A program made the position numbers and the translations under genes. Of a stretch of DNA of 64,000 nt, positions 9,815-17,891 are shown in pieces (within the stretch, counting starts at the first letter, position 1; each line of letters starts with the position of its first letter). The stretch comes from Pseudomonas sp. SJZ074 (lineage in GTDB: Bacteria > Pseudomonadota > Gammaproteobacteria > Pseudomonadales > Pseudomonadaceae). Where the stretch lies: NCBI RefSeq assembly GCF_007828215.1, contig NZ_VIUE01000005.1, forward strand, positions 62,001 to 126,000, written 5' to 3'. The notes under the pieces were generated by a model, which worked only from the letters and a program-made list of their open reading frames with translations, was not told the origin of the DNA and searched no databases.

Positions 9815-10774
9815 ATGAGCGTAATCACCGACGATCAGTTCGTTATCCAAGCAGCAGCGGGCCTGGTGCGCGAAGACCTGTTTCCCATTCGCGAGGTTTC
9901 GCGACTCACGGGGGTGAATCCCGTGACCCTGCGCGCATGGGAGCGTCGTTACGGCCTGATCCAGCCGACACGTACCGAAAGCGGTCATCGCCTGTATTCC
10001 ATGGGGGATATCGAGAAGGTACGCAGCATCCTTGCCTGGATCGAACGTGGGGTGGCTGTCAGTAAAATCGGCAAGATCCTGAGCAAGACCGAATCGTTGC
10101 AACCGGTTTCCGCATTGATTCCATCGGATCTGGTGAGGATTGACTACACACAATGGCAGCGCCAGATCGCGGTCGCAGTCGCCAACTTTGATGACGTAGA
10201 ACTGGATCGCATCTATGGGCAGATTTTTTCCAGCTACGCGATATCGGTCGTGTTTCAGCGCATCCTGATGCCTCTCTGGCAACAACTGCTGCAACGGCAG
10301 CAAGAGTTCGGGCAGACCAGCGAATGGCTGTTTTTCGACGGATTCCTGCGCTCGCGTGTTTCCCAGCGGCTTTTGCTCAAGCGCGAGGACCGGTCGCGAC
10401 GCGTGCTGGTCAGCGCCATTGCCGGACAGTGCCGTGAGCTGGAGTTGCTGGTGACGGCGTTATATGTGTCAAAGGCGGAAGTGGGAATCCGGTTGATGAC
10501 CGTCGGCCAGCCGTTCGACGAACTGACCCTGGTATGCCAGAAGACTCAACCCGTGGCGTTGGTGCTGGTGTCCAACCATGCGCCGTTCGCCGAGTTGCCC
10601 AAGCGCCTGAACAGGTTGGCGATGAGCCTGGATTGCCCGTTGATGTTGGCCGGTGATGCCTCCGACCTGATGCAGGAATGCCTGGCAGGATCATCGATCG
10701 GTTGCCTGGGCAATGACGGAACAGTGATTCACCAGCGCTTGCGTCAGTTGCTGGCAGGTAACCTGGATACCTAG
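9815..10774 (+). CDS. MerR-family regulator, LitR/CarH fold without B12 ligands (class II LitR-like)
   Basis: Transcriptional regulator of 319 residues. A MerR winged helix spans residues 22-90 (PIREVSRLTGVNPVTLRAWERRYGLIQPTR). A helical domain and a cobalamin-binding-like Rossmann domain follow (VSAIAGQCRELELLVTAL to QPVALVLVSNHAPF). In CarH/LitR the lower B12 ligand is a His in the ExxH/DxHxxG segment; the aligned stretch here reads GQCRELE, with no His, so it probably does not bind B12. Class II LitR proteins of Pseudomonas putida of this kind are reported to work with a LOV photoreceptor. A LOV gene lies 0.7 kb away. The start at 9815 is set by AGGAC upstream. Confidence 0.82.
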   Translation: MSVITDDQFVIQAAAGLVREDLFPIREVSRLTGVNPVTLRAWERRYGLIQPTRTESGHRLYSMGDIEKVRSILAWIERGVAVSKIGKILSKTESLQPVSALIPSDLVRIDYTQWQRQIAVAVANFDDVELDRIYGQIFSSYAISVVFQRILMPLWQQLLQRQQEFGQTSEWLFFDGFLRSRVSQRLLLKREDRSRRVLVSAIAGQCRELELLVTALYVSKAEVGIRLMTVGQPFDELTLVCQKTQPVALVLVSNHAPFAELPKRLNRLAMSLDCPLMLAGDASDLMQECLAGSSIGCLGNDGTVIHQRLRQLLAGNLDT

Positions 10775-10813
10775 GGTAGATCATCCAGGCGTTCGAATTA
10801 AGCGTACGGACCG

Positions 10814-11419
10814 CTAGAGATGCATGGCCGGATGGGATAGGCGATGTTGCTGGAGGATGTACTGACGCAGGCGTTCGGTTTCGTCCTGGTCGTTCTGGTT
10901 CAAATGGTAGGCGTACAAGCCTTGGTCGGTTTCCCGTTCGAAGGTGCCTCGCAAGGAAATCCTTTCGTAGCCTGAAGGGCTGAACCACAGGATAAATTGC
11001 TTCGGTGGTTTGGTGCGGTTGCGGTTTTCCAGCAATACCCCCTTGCAAGACACCTCGTGAACCCACAAGGCCCCGGGCTGGCCCCTGGCATTTTCCAACG
11101 CCACCGGCTCTTCGAGGGTCAGGCGCCATGGGCGTACTTTCGGTCCGTCCTCGTAGATACTCGGCACACCCAGGCGCAGGTGCATCGTATGGAATTCATC
11201 TTCCACAAGGTGCAACGGGAAGGTCATCTGCTGGTTTTCGAAGTTGGCTTGCAGCGTGACCTGCTCGTTTGCCGCCAGGCGTGTCAGCAAGTCACGGATC
11301 TGCGACCCGCTATTGACCAGCAGGCTGGATGTCACATCTCGCTCATTCAATTGCGGGATGTGTTGCATGGTCCGGATAAAGTCCAACTCATCCTGAGTCA
11401 GAAGGGCGTCACGTTGCAT
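10814..11419 (-). CDS. PilZ-like protein, degenerate c-di-GMP motif
   Basis: Cytoplasmic protein of about 201 residues that resembles the YcgR/PilZ architecture. The first ~100 residues (ITRT-type helix, then NSGSQIRDLLTRL and VTLQANFENQQMTFPLHLVEDE) look like a YcgR-N type beta domain. The rest (RPWRLTLEEPVAL ... WVHEVSCKGVLLENR) looks like a PilZ barrel. The c-di-GMP residues are weak: RPWR for RxxxR and EVSCKG for DxSxxG. It may therefore bind poorly or not at all. An in-frame extension to 11506 lacks support. It lies 52 bases behind the LOV gene on the same strand, so the two are probably cotranscribed. Confidence 0.6.
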   Translation of the reverse strand: MQRDALLTQDELDFIRTMQHIPQLNERDVTSSLLVNSGSQIRDLLTRLAANEQVTLQANFENQQMTFPLHLVEDEFHTMHLRLGVPSIYEDGPKVRPWRLTLEEPVALENARGQPGALWVHEVSCKGVLLENRNRTKPPKQFILWFSPSGYERISLRGTFERETDQGLYAYHLNQNDQDETERLRQYILQQHRLSHPAMHL

Positions 11420-11471
11420 GGTGTACTCGAAATGACTTTGCGTTTTCACTGGTGATTGTAGTGAATGACCG

Positions 11472-11945
11472 TTAATTCGTCGTTTTGTTTGCGCCGTTCG
11501 TCGCATCTAGCCGGGCAATCGTCGCACGGGCTTCGGCCAATTCCTTTTCCAGCTGGACGACGCGTTGCTGCGCCTTGACCTGGGCCGTCACGTCTTTTTG
11601 CACGCCCACGAAATAGGTGTGACCATCCGCCTCGTTTTTTACCGTGGACAGTGACAATTCATTCCAGAACGGCGTGCCGTCCTTGCGATAGTTGCGAAGG
11701 ATTTCCCGACAAGCGCCGCCTTGATCCAGGGTCTGGCGAATTCGCTCCAGGGAGGGTTGATCGCGATCACCCGATTGGAGGAAACGGCAATCCTGATAAA
11801 GGATTTCATCGCGGTTATAACCGGTCAGCCGTTCGAAAGCCGGGTTGACGTAGATCAGAATGTTGTCTTCGCCTTCCTTTTCGGCGATGACGATTCCGTC
11901 ATTGGAAGCATTTATCACCAGTTGCATCAGTTGCGCATTGATCAT
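11472..11945 (-). CDS. Short LOV blue-light photoreceptor (PpSB1-LOV type)
   Basis: Single PAS/LOV domain protein of 157 residues with no output domain, very like the short LOV proteins of Pseudomonas putida. It binds FMN and forms a light-driven cysteinyl adduct. The photoactive Cys53 lies in YQDCRFLQ, the FMN-contacting residues in NYRKDG (85-90) and WNEL (94-97), and the conserved Gln116 in FVGVQKDV. A C-terminal helix (about 120-146, QVKAQQRVVQLEKELAEARA) would dimerise as a coiled coil. AGGA lies about seven bases before ATG 11945. It probably signals by binding another protein; the MerR-type regulator nearby is the obvious candidate. Confidence 0.92.
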   Translation of the reverse strand: MINAQLMQLVINASNDGIVIAEKEGEDNILIYVNPAFERLTGYNRDEILYQDCRFLQSGDRDQPSLERIRQTLDQGGACREILRNYRKDGTPFWNELSLSTVKNEADGHTYFVGVQKDVTAQVKAQQRVVQLEKELAEARATIARLDATNGANKTTN

Positions 11946-12103
11946 GGAACACGTCCTTTGTATAGCCCATGTAAGTGCCGCATTATTCGAATAACCTGAT
12001 GAGATGTCTACTGGCCATTAGTGCTTGTCGAGCGTCAATCGTAGCTCTGCGGTTCAGCCTGCTACTATCACGCTTCTTTTTATTCAGGCTCAGGACCAGA
12101 TTG

Positions 12104-12559
12104 ATGAAAGTCGCCATCCTTTCCGGCTCGGTGTACGGCACCGCTGAAGAAGTCGCTCGACACGCCGCCAAGCTGCTCGGCGATGCAGGCTTCGAAACCC
12201 TGCATAACCCGCGAACAACCTTGGCCGATATTCAGGCATTCGGTCCGCAGGCCTTGTTGGCCGTGACATCCACTACCGGCATGGGCGAGTTGCCGGATAA
12301 TCTGATTCCGCTGTATTCGACAATCCGCGATCAACTGCCGGCATTCTTTCGCGGCCTGCCCGGTGCGGTGATTGGCCTGGGGGATGCCAGTTATGGCGAC
12401 ACCTTCTGCGGCGGTGGCGAGCAGATGCGCGAGTTGTTCGCCGAGCTGGGTGTGCGCGAGGTGATCCCGATGTTGCGCCTGGATGCCAGCGAAAGCGTTA
12501 CACCTGAAATCGATGCCGAACCCTGGTTGGGTGAGTTGATCGGCGCATTGCGTGGTTGA
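12104..12559 (+). CDS. Flavodoxin, MioC-like
   Basis: FMN-binding flavodoxin of about 151 residues, a cytoplasmic one-electron carrier. Seen: the phosphate loop SGSVYGTAEEVA close to the N-terminus, TSTTGMGELPDN around residue 65, and the third FMN loop GLGDASYGDTFCGGGEQ near 95-110. It is the MioC/YqcA kind rather than the longer FldA kind. The start is the Met just before KVAILSG; the frame is open further upstream but not in a protein-like way. It is divergent from the LOV gene with about 160 bases between. Confidence 0.88.
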   Translation: MKVAILSGSVYGTAEEVARHAAKLLGDAGFETLHNPRTTLADIQAFGPQALLAVTSTTGMGELPDNLIPLYSTIRDQLPAFFRGLPGAVIGLGDASYGDTFCGGGEQMRELFAELGVREVIPMLRLDASESVTPEIDAEPWLGELIGALRG

Positions 12560-12695
12560 TAGCGCGCGCGGGTTCCCCACGGGTGTCCCGCTCGGCCATT
12601 AACCTGGCTGCCAATGCAACTACCGTTTCGGTAAGGGCTGACTAGACTCACTTTCTTGTGCCAATACCTATAACGATAAGCCCGAGGTCAGAGCC

Positions 12696-13478
12696 GTGAG
12701 CATAGCGCCCATCCAATCGACACTCAGCATCAAGGATCAGGTCAGTGCCGCTGAATGGCAAACCCGTATAGATCTTGCCGCCTGCTACCGGCTGGTCGCG
12801 CTGCATGGTTGGGATGACCTGATTTTCACTCATATTTCTGCGAAGGTTCCCGGCACCGAAGACTTTCTGATCAACCCATTTGGACTGATGTTCCATGAAA
12901 TAACCGCCTCGAGCCTGGTCAAGGTCGATCTGGCCGGCCACAAGCTGATGGACAGCCCTTACGAAATCAATCCGGCCGGCTACACCATTCACAGCGCGGT
13001 ACACGAGACACGAGACGATGTCGCCTGTGTGCTGCACACCCATACCGCTGCCGGTGTGGCGGTCTCGGCCCAGAAACAGGGTGTATTGCCGATCAGCCAG
13101 CAGTCGTTGTTCGTGTTGTCGAGCCTCGCCTATCACGCTTATGAAGGCGTGGCCCTGAATCATGAAGAGAAGGCCCGCTTGCAGGCAGACCTGGGGGATC
13201 GCCACTTTCTGATGCTGCACAACCACGGGCTGCTGACATGCGCTGGCACCATCGCCGATACCTTCCTGATGATGTTTACCTTCCAGCGGGCCTGTGACAT
13301 CCAGGTGTTGGCGCAGAACGGCGGGGCCGAGCTGATCCCCATCGAGCCGAACATACTGGCCGGTGCCCGGGCGATGATTGCCGGGGTCACCAAAAGCGCT
13401 CAGGGCATGGGCGGTGCGCTGGCCTGGCCGGCGTTGCTGCGCAAGCTCGACCAACAGAACCCGGGCTACAGACACTGA
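12696..13478 (+). CDS. Class II aldolase/adducin family protein
   Basis: Class II aldolase fold protein, 260 residues, GTG start with GAGG upstream. The zinc ligands are visible as HTHT (VLHTHTAAG) and a distant His (LMLHNHGLL). An ISAK motif (TDIFTHISAKVPG-like) and an acidic residue near DHILH-type position complete the fold. True sugar-phosphate aldolases and adducin-like non-enzymes share this family, and the substrate here cannot be told. Its stop overlaps the start of the following hydrolase (TGATG), so the two are coupled; an SDR gene follows downstream. Confidence 0.82.
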   Translation: MSIAPIQSTLSIKDQVSAAEWQTRIDLAACYRLVALHGWDDLIFTHISAKVPGTEDFLINPFGLMFHEITASSLVKVDLAGHKLMDSPYEINPAGYTIHSAVHETRDDVACVLHTHTAAGVAVSAQKQGVLPISQQSLFVLSSLAYHAYEGVALNHEEKARLQADLGDRHFLMLHNHGLLTCAGTIADTFLMMFTFQRACDIQVLAQNGGAELIPIEPNILAGARAMIAGVTKSAQGMGGALAWPALLRKLDQQNPGYRH

Positions 13479-14389
13479 TGCCGATGGTCCAGATTCCGCT
13501 GCGCATCTGGCGTCAGCGTGGCCAGACCTTCCTGTTCCGGGGCCACACCATCCGGTATTGGGTGGCGGGGCATGGTGAGCCGCTGCTGTTGATCCACGGT
13601 TTCCCCACCGCCAGTTGGGACTGGCATTACCTGTGGCAGCCGCTGGCACAGCGTTATCGCGTGATCGCTTGTGACATGCTCGGTTTTGGCGACTCCGCCA
13701 AGCCGACGAATCACGTCTACAGCCTGCTGGAGCAGGCGGATCTGCAGCAGGCATTGCTGGCTCATCTGCAGGAGCGGCAAGCGGTGCATATTCTGGCCCA
13801 CGATTATGGTGACAGCGTGGCCCAGGAGCTGATCGCCCGACATTGTGAGGCGCGCATCGAGATCGCCAGTTGCGCGTTTCTCAATGGGGGCCTGTTTCCG
13901 GAAACCCATCGTCCGGTTCTGGCGCAGAAGTTGTTGCTCAGTCCGTTGGGCTGGCTGATGGGGCGTGCTTTTTCACGCGAAGGCCTGGCCAGGAATTTTC
14001 GACAGATCTTTGGTCCCTGGCGCGGTCCCAGCGAAAGCGAACTGGACGATTACTGGAGCCTGGTAAAAAAACACGACGGGCCACGGATCATGCACAAACT
14101 CATCCGCTACATTCCCGAGCGCCGCGTACATCGCGACCGCTGGGTCCAGGCGATGCAGCGCGGCGAGGTACCGCTGCGGGTGATCGACGGCGCATTCGAT
14201 CCGATTTCCGGCGCGCACATGGTGGCGCGTTACGAGGCTCTGATCCCTAATGCGGATACGGTGCTGCTGCCCGATATCGGGCACTATCCACAGACCGAAG
14301 CCCCGGTGCAGGTGCTCAAGCATTACCTGGCATTTCGTGAAAAGCTCGCGGAGCCGGTGCGGCTGCGGGCCTCGGCGAAATGTCGGTGA
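13478..14389 (+). CDS. Alpha/beta hydrolase resembling MEST (epoxide-hydrolase type)
   Basis: Alpha/beta hydrolase of 303 residues without signal peptide. The oxyanion loop HGFPT lies at 40-44 and the nucleophile elbow AHDYGDS has Asp109, as in haloalkane dehalogenases and epoxide hydrolases, rather than Ser. A closing His lies in DIGHYPQ. Besides this, the stretch LNGGLFPETHRPVLAQKLL, then FGPWRGPSESEL, closely follows vertebrate mesoderm-specific transcript (MEST) as I remember it. The substrate is unknown. Translationally coupled to the class II aldolase gene upstream; followed by a REPIN, then an SDR. Confidence 0.85.
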   Translation: MPMVQIPLRIWRQRGQTFLFRGHTIRYWVAGHGEPLLLIHGFPTASWDWHYLWQPLAQRYRVIACDMLGFGDSAKPTNHVYSLLEQADLQQALLAHLQERQAVHILAHDYGDSVAQELIARHCEARIEIASCAFLNGGLFPETHRPVLAQKLLLSPLGWLMGRAFSREGLARNFRQIFGPWRGPSESELDDYWSLVKKHDGPRIMHKLIRYIPERRVHRDRWVQAMQRGEVPLRVIDGAFDPISGAHMVARYEALIPNADTVLLPDIGHYPQTEAPVQVLKHYLAFREKLAEPVRLRASAKCR

Positions 14390-14392
14390 CCG

Positions 14393-14491
14393 TCATCGCG
14401 GGCAAGCCCGGCTCCCACCGCTGCCCGGATTGAACCTGAGATCTGCACCTACCGCCCATCCTCTGTGGGAGCGGGCTTGCTCGCCAAAGCG
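14393..14491. repeat. REPIN (degenerate pair)
   Basis: Minus-oriented REP at 14393-14421 (CGGGCAAGCCCGGCTCCCAC, two changes from the core) and plus-oriented REP at 14462-14491 (TGTGGGAGCGGGCTTGCTCG). The left copy has diverged, so this may be an old element. Confidence 0.75.
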
Positions 14492-14668
14492 TTGGGTCAG
14501 CTTGCCTCGACGGTGGACCTGCCGCCGAACCCGGTTCGGGTGGAATCTGGTACCGCATCATCCCCTCACCTTATCGCCTACCATTCACTCTCAACCGTGT
14601 TGATTGTGACCGTCAGCCCCGTGCCTGACACTCAGGCTTTAAACCCTCGGTCTGCTGGAGTTCTGCCC

Positions 14669-15580
14669 ATGAGTGAGTCTGTGCGCTTCGAAGATAAGGT
14701 GGTGATCGTTACGGGAGCCGGTGGTGGGCTGGGGCGGGCCCATGCGCTGCTGTTCGCCAGGCAAGGCGCCAAGGTGCTGGTCAATGACCTCGGCGGCTCT
14801 GCCCAGGGAGAAGGAGCCAATGCCTCGGCAGCGGATCGGGTAGTCGCCGAAATCCGCGAAGCCGGGGGCATTGCCGAGGCGAACCACGATTCCGTCACCG
14901 ACGGCGACAAGCTTGTGCAAAACGCCCTCGACGCGTTTGGTCGGGTCGATGTCGTGGTGAACAACGCCGGTATCCTGCGGGACAAGACCTTCCACAAAAT
15001 GGACGACGCCGATTGGGACCTGGTCTACCGCGTCCACGTCGAGGGCGCGTACAAAGTCACCCGTGCCGCCTGGCCGCACCTGCGTGAGCAAAACTATGGC
15101 CGGGTGATCTTCACGGCCTCCACCTCCGGCATCTACGGCAACTTCGGCCAATCCAACTACGGCATGGCCAAGCTCGGCCTTTATGGCCTGACGCGTACCC
15201 TGGCCATCGAAGGTCGCAAGAACAATATCCTGGTCAACGCCATCGCCCCCACCGGCGGCACGCGCATGACCGAAGGCCTGATGCCGCCGCAGGTGTTCGA
15301 GCAACTCAAGCCCGAGCTCGTCAGCCCGCTGGTGGTGTACCTGGCCAGCGAAGCCTGCCAGGAAACCTCCGGATTGTTCGAAGTGGGCGGCGGCTGGATG
15401 GGCAAGGTCCGTTGGGAGCGCAGCCTCGGTGTCGGATTCGACCCAAGCAAGGGCTTCGCGCCCGAAGACGTTGCTGCCCATTGGCAGCAGATCTGCGATT
15501 TCGACAACGCCGTGCATCCCAATGACAACCTGGAAGCGTTGAAGGAAATGATGGCGAACATGCAGCGTTACGCCGTGTAA
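14669..15580 (+). CDS. SDR oxidoreductase, (3R)-hydroxyacyl-CoA dehydrogenase type
   Basis: Short-chain dehydrogenase of 303 residues that resembles the dehydrogenase domain of peroxisomal multifunctional enzyme 2 (HSD17B4). Seen: TGAGGGLG at 15-22 for NAD(P), the NDLGGS and NNAGIL motifs, the catalytic Ser (TASTSGIYGN), Tyr-Lys in SNYGMAKLG, and the C-terminal GGGWMGKVRWERS extension typical of this subfamily. GGAG eight bases before ATG 14669 fixes the start. It may belong with the aldolase and the hydrolase upstream, but a REPIN lies between. Confidence 0.9.
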   Translation: MSESVRFEDKVVIVTGAGGGLGRAHALLFARQGAKVLVNDLGGSAQGEGANASAADRVVAEIREAGGIAEANHDSVTDGDKLVQNALDAFGRVDVVVNNAGILRDKTFHKMDDADWDLVYRVHVEGAYKVTRAAWPHLREQNYGRVIFTASTSGIYGNFGQSNYGMAKLGLYGLTRTLAIEGRKNNILVNAIAPTGGTRMTEGLMPPQVFEQLKPELVSPLVVYLASEACQETSGLFEVGGGWMGKVRWERSLGVGFDPSKGFAPEDVAAHWQQICDFDNAVHPNDNLEALKEMMANMQRYAV

Positions 15581-15624
15581 CCTTTATTGCCCGGGCCGGT
15601 TGTCGTTGCCGACGATAACCGTGC

Positions 15625-16392
15625 TCAGGGACAGTATTTCTTCACCAAGGCTGCCAGGTTCGCCGCTGTCTCGATGTCCATCACCCCATCATGTTTCGCC
15701 GGCCGGAAGTGCAACTGGAAGGCGCGTACCAAACGCTGGAAACCCGCGCTCGTCGTGGCCGCTGTCGTGTCATACCCATATTTCCGGAACAGCCCCAACA
15801 GATGTTCCCGTGTTGGCACGCCCGCGCACCGGTAGGCCTGCATGAAAGACTGCTGCGTGCAGTCATCGAACCATGCGCCGATGCCTTTCAGATACAACGC
15901 GTGCCAGGGGAACATCGGCCCCGGGTCACTCTTGCGCCCGGCGGCGATGTCCGAATGCGCCACGACATTGACCGGAGTGATCTCGGGATAGCGCCGAAGT
16001 ATGTCGAGGGCCAACTGTTCCACTGCTTCGATTTGCTGCGGCGAGTAAGGCGGGAAGGTGAATGTCCCCTGGTGGTCAGCGGCCAGATTGACAATTTCGA
16101 CTCCAATGGACGTGTCGTTCAAATTGCTGCGATTGCCCCAACTGCTCACCCCTGCGTGCCAGGCTCGTTTGTTTTCGTCCACCAGATTGAAAATCTGCGG
16201 CTCGTTGAAACCTGCCTTCAAATAGCTTGGGTCAGTGAAGTCCGGAATCAGGTAATGGGCACTGGCGGAGGCACCGGTGAGTGCGTTGACGGAAGATGAA
16301 AAGTTAGCCGCGGTGTAATGGAAAACCAGGAAGCGAACTCGGCTGTTAAAACCTTTTTTTGATCGATAGCTGTTGTAGTTGATTGACGTCAT
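15625..16392 (-). CDS. N-acetylmuramoyl-L-alanine amidase, AmpDh3-like
   Basis: Zinc peptidoglycan amidase of 255 residues: an Amidase_2 domain (1-~175) and a C-terminal peptidoglycan-binding-like domain (GFQRLVRAFQLHFRPAKHDGVMDIETAANLAAL). The zinc ligands are His25 (FHYTA), His146 (VVAHSDIAAGRKSDPG) and Asp156, with Glu99 in IGVEIVN. There is no signal peptide. The sequence follows P. aeruginosa AmpDh3, reported as a type VI secretion effector, as I recall. No T6SS gene is in the window. It stands alone on the minus strand, at the edge of an AT-rich accessory block. Confidence 0.88.
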   Translation of the reverse strand: MTSINYNSYRSKKGFNSRVRFLVFHYTAANFSSSVNALTGASASAHYLIPDFTDPSYLKAGFNEPQIFNLVDENKRAWHAGVSSWGNRSNLNDTSIGVEIVNLAADHQGTFTFPPYSPQQIEAVEQLALDILRRYPEITPVNVVAHSDIAAGRKSDPGPMFPWHALYLKGIGAWFDDCTQQSFMQAYRCAGVPTREHLLGLFRKYGYDTTAATTSAGFQRLVRAFQLHFRPAKHDGVMDIETAANLAALVKKYCP

Positions 16393-16742
16393 AAAGAACT
16401 CGCTAAAGTTTAAAATCGAAGCAGAATGCTGCGACTGACTTTCAGCGTATCAGTGGATTTTTCATGGGCTTGTAGTGGAGTTCTTACATTGTTGTAGGAA
16501 TAGGCGTTTGGGTGTTTGGGAATTGATCGTTAATGGAAACAGGATGTATGGGCTATTTTTCTTATGACGAACTCTGACAGTGATGCAGGAGCGAAAAAAT
16601 TTCAGTTAGGGATAAGCCGGTATGATAAAACAGCAGTTTAAGCGCGACGATGCTTATGCTGATGAAATAATCGCCACGATGATGCAAGCAATCCCTCAAG
16701 TGACCGACATTACCCATAAGGCGGGTTCCATCAGGTATATAC
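16393..16742. other. AT-rich gap with a possible gene remnant
   Basis: 350-base gap of low GC between the amidase and the ATP-grasp gene. A plus-strand frame from 16622 gives about 42 plausible residues (MIKQQFKRDDAYADEIIATM...) and then runs antisense into the ATP-grasp gene. That could be the truncated start of a lost gene, but I do not recognise it. TTGTAG occurs twice, at 16470 and 16492. No other gene is supported. Confidence 0.35.
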
Positions 16743-17525
16743 TTATCCTGCGCGGCTCAACATCCAGGCAAAGCGCTCGGTGGACCATTCTTTGCGGTCT
16801 GACACCTGGCCGTCACCCAGCTCGATCACCCGCAGTACACCGTCCGATCTGAGCACTACGTCTATTGAGAAAAAAGGACTGTCGATCAGCCGCGCGCATT
16901 CGATCACCAACTCAGGCACCTCGTCGGTGACGCCATAGGCCTGCCCGTGGAGCACAAAGTAACGACGTTCGGTTTCTTCGAGGTATTCTTCTCGTCGTCT
17001 GACGCATATACCGCCTTCAATCTGGCCACGATATTGGCGCATCTTTTCAACAAGCGGCGCTATACCTTCGGGAGTGTTCACCAGACTGCCATTACCCGTG
17101 TTAAGCGACTTTACGTAATCCTTGATGAAGTAGCCTGGCCATTGCAGGCCCTCGAGCGCCTGAGTGAAGTTTGCATCGCTATCCAGCACCACCGTTTCAC
17201 TTGTGTGAGCGACCAACAGCGGATACCACTGCGGCAAATGATGACAGAGTCGATATTGCCTGGCGTCGGTCACTCCAATGACGCCCTTTTCGCGCAGTTG
17301 GTTAAGCAAAGCGGCATACGCGTTGGGTCTCAGCATCCATCCACGATATAAAACCGAGTCTCCGGGCATGAGGGGCGCAGAAGTCCTGAAAAGACCTGCT
17401 TCGAAATCTTCAAAAGAGAACAGCACAGTCCTCAGTCCTGCGATCATTACCGCTTCGTACTCTTCAGCGTACTGCTCATCGGGACGTTCTTTATCAAATG
17501 GGTCGCTAGGATAGATGAGGTGCAT
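16743..17525 (-). CDS. ATP-grasp domain protein (DUF4343 type)
   Basis: Protein of about 260 residues opening with MHLIYPSDPFDKERPDEQY, the usual start of a pseudomonad ATP-grasp family. The lysine of GYFIKDYVKSLNTG, the acidic FSIDVVLRSDG and the closing VIELGDGQVSDRKEW fit ATP-grasp nucleotide and Mg binding. Such enzymes join a carboxylate to an amine or thiol; the substrate is unknown. The ATG at 17525 is preferred to 17594, where the extra residues do not look like the family. It lies 120 bases behind the pyocin immunity gene on the same strand. A functional link is uncertain. Confidence 0.75.
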   Translation of the reverse strand: MHLIYPSDPFDKERPDEQYAEEYEAVMIAGLRTVLFSFEDFEAGLFRTSAPLMPGDSVLYRGWMLRPNAYAALLNQLREKGVIGVTDARQYRLCHHLPQWYPLLVAHTSETVVLDSDANFTQALEGLQWPGYFIKDYVKSLNTGNGSLVNTPEGIAPLVEKMRQYRGQIEGGICVRRREEYLEETERRYFVLHGQAYGVTDEVPELVIECARLIDSPFFSIDVVLRSDGVLRVIELGDGQVSDRKEWSTERFAWMLSRAG

Positions 17526-17645
17526 AATGCTTTTACCGATGAGAAGTGGAGGGTCAAATGCTGCTGGACTCGACACATCACGATGCGGAGTCAAGAGAGC
17601 CTGCTGCCGATTATTCAGTAGCAGGTCGTTTAAGTATCTGGAAGG

Positions 17646-17891
17646 TCAGAGTTGCTTGAATCCCGGTTTGCCGTTGGCGGCGCGCCAAACTTTTACCTTT
17701 GCTACTATTTGTTCAGGGCTGTTATGACCGTCTTCTGGATAATAAATTAGATCTGAACCGGAAGGGTGCTCTGAAATTTTTTCAAACTCCATAATCGCGG
17801 CTATGTGGGCCGAATCTGATGGATAATCTACATCGCAAATTTTTTTCACAAAGGCGAGAAATTCTGATTCTGTCATTGTTAGTTTGGTCAT
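17646..17891 (-). CDS. Pyocin/colicin DNase immunity protein
   Basis: Immunity protein of 81 residues of the Im2/Im9/pyocin AP41 type, which binds the DNase domain of its cognate bacteriocin and protects the producer. Seen: helix 1 TESEFLAFVKKIC, the central ISEHPSGSDLIYYPEDG with the YY pair that anchors the DNase, and the C-terminal WRAANGKPGFKQ. Its ATG overlaps the stop of the pyocin gene by four bases (ATGA), so the two are coupled. The low GC matches horizontal transfer. Confidence 0.95.
   Translation of the reverse strand: MTKLTMTESEFLAFVKKICDVDYPSDSAHIAAIMEFEKISEHPSGSDLIYYPEDGHNSPEQIVAKVKVWRAANGKPGFKQL

Noticed and set aside
16622..16852. Plus-strand frame MIKQQFKRDDAYADEII...
   Set aside because: Only the first 40 or so residues look like a gene; the rest runs antisense into the ATP-grasp gene. 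Kept only as a possible remnant.
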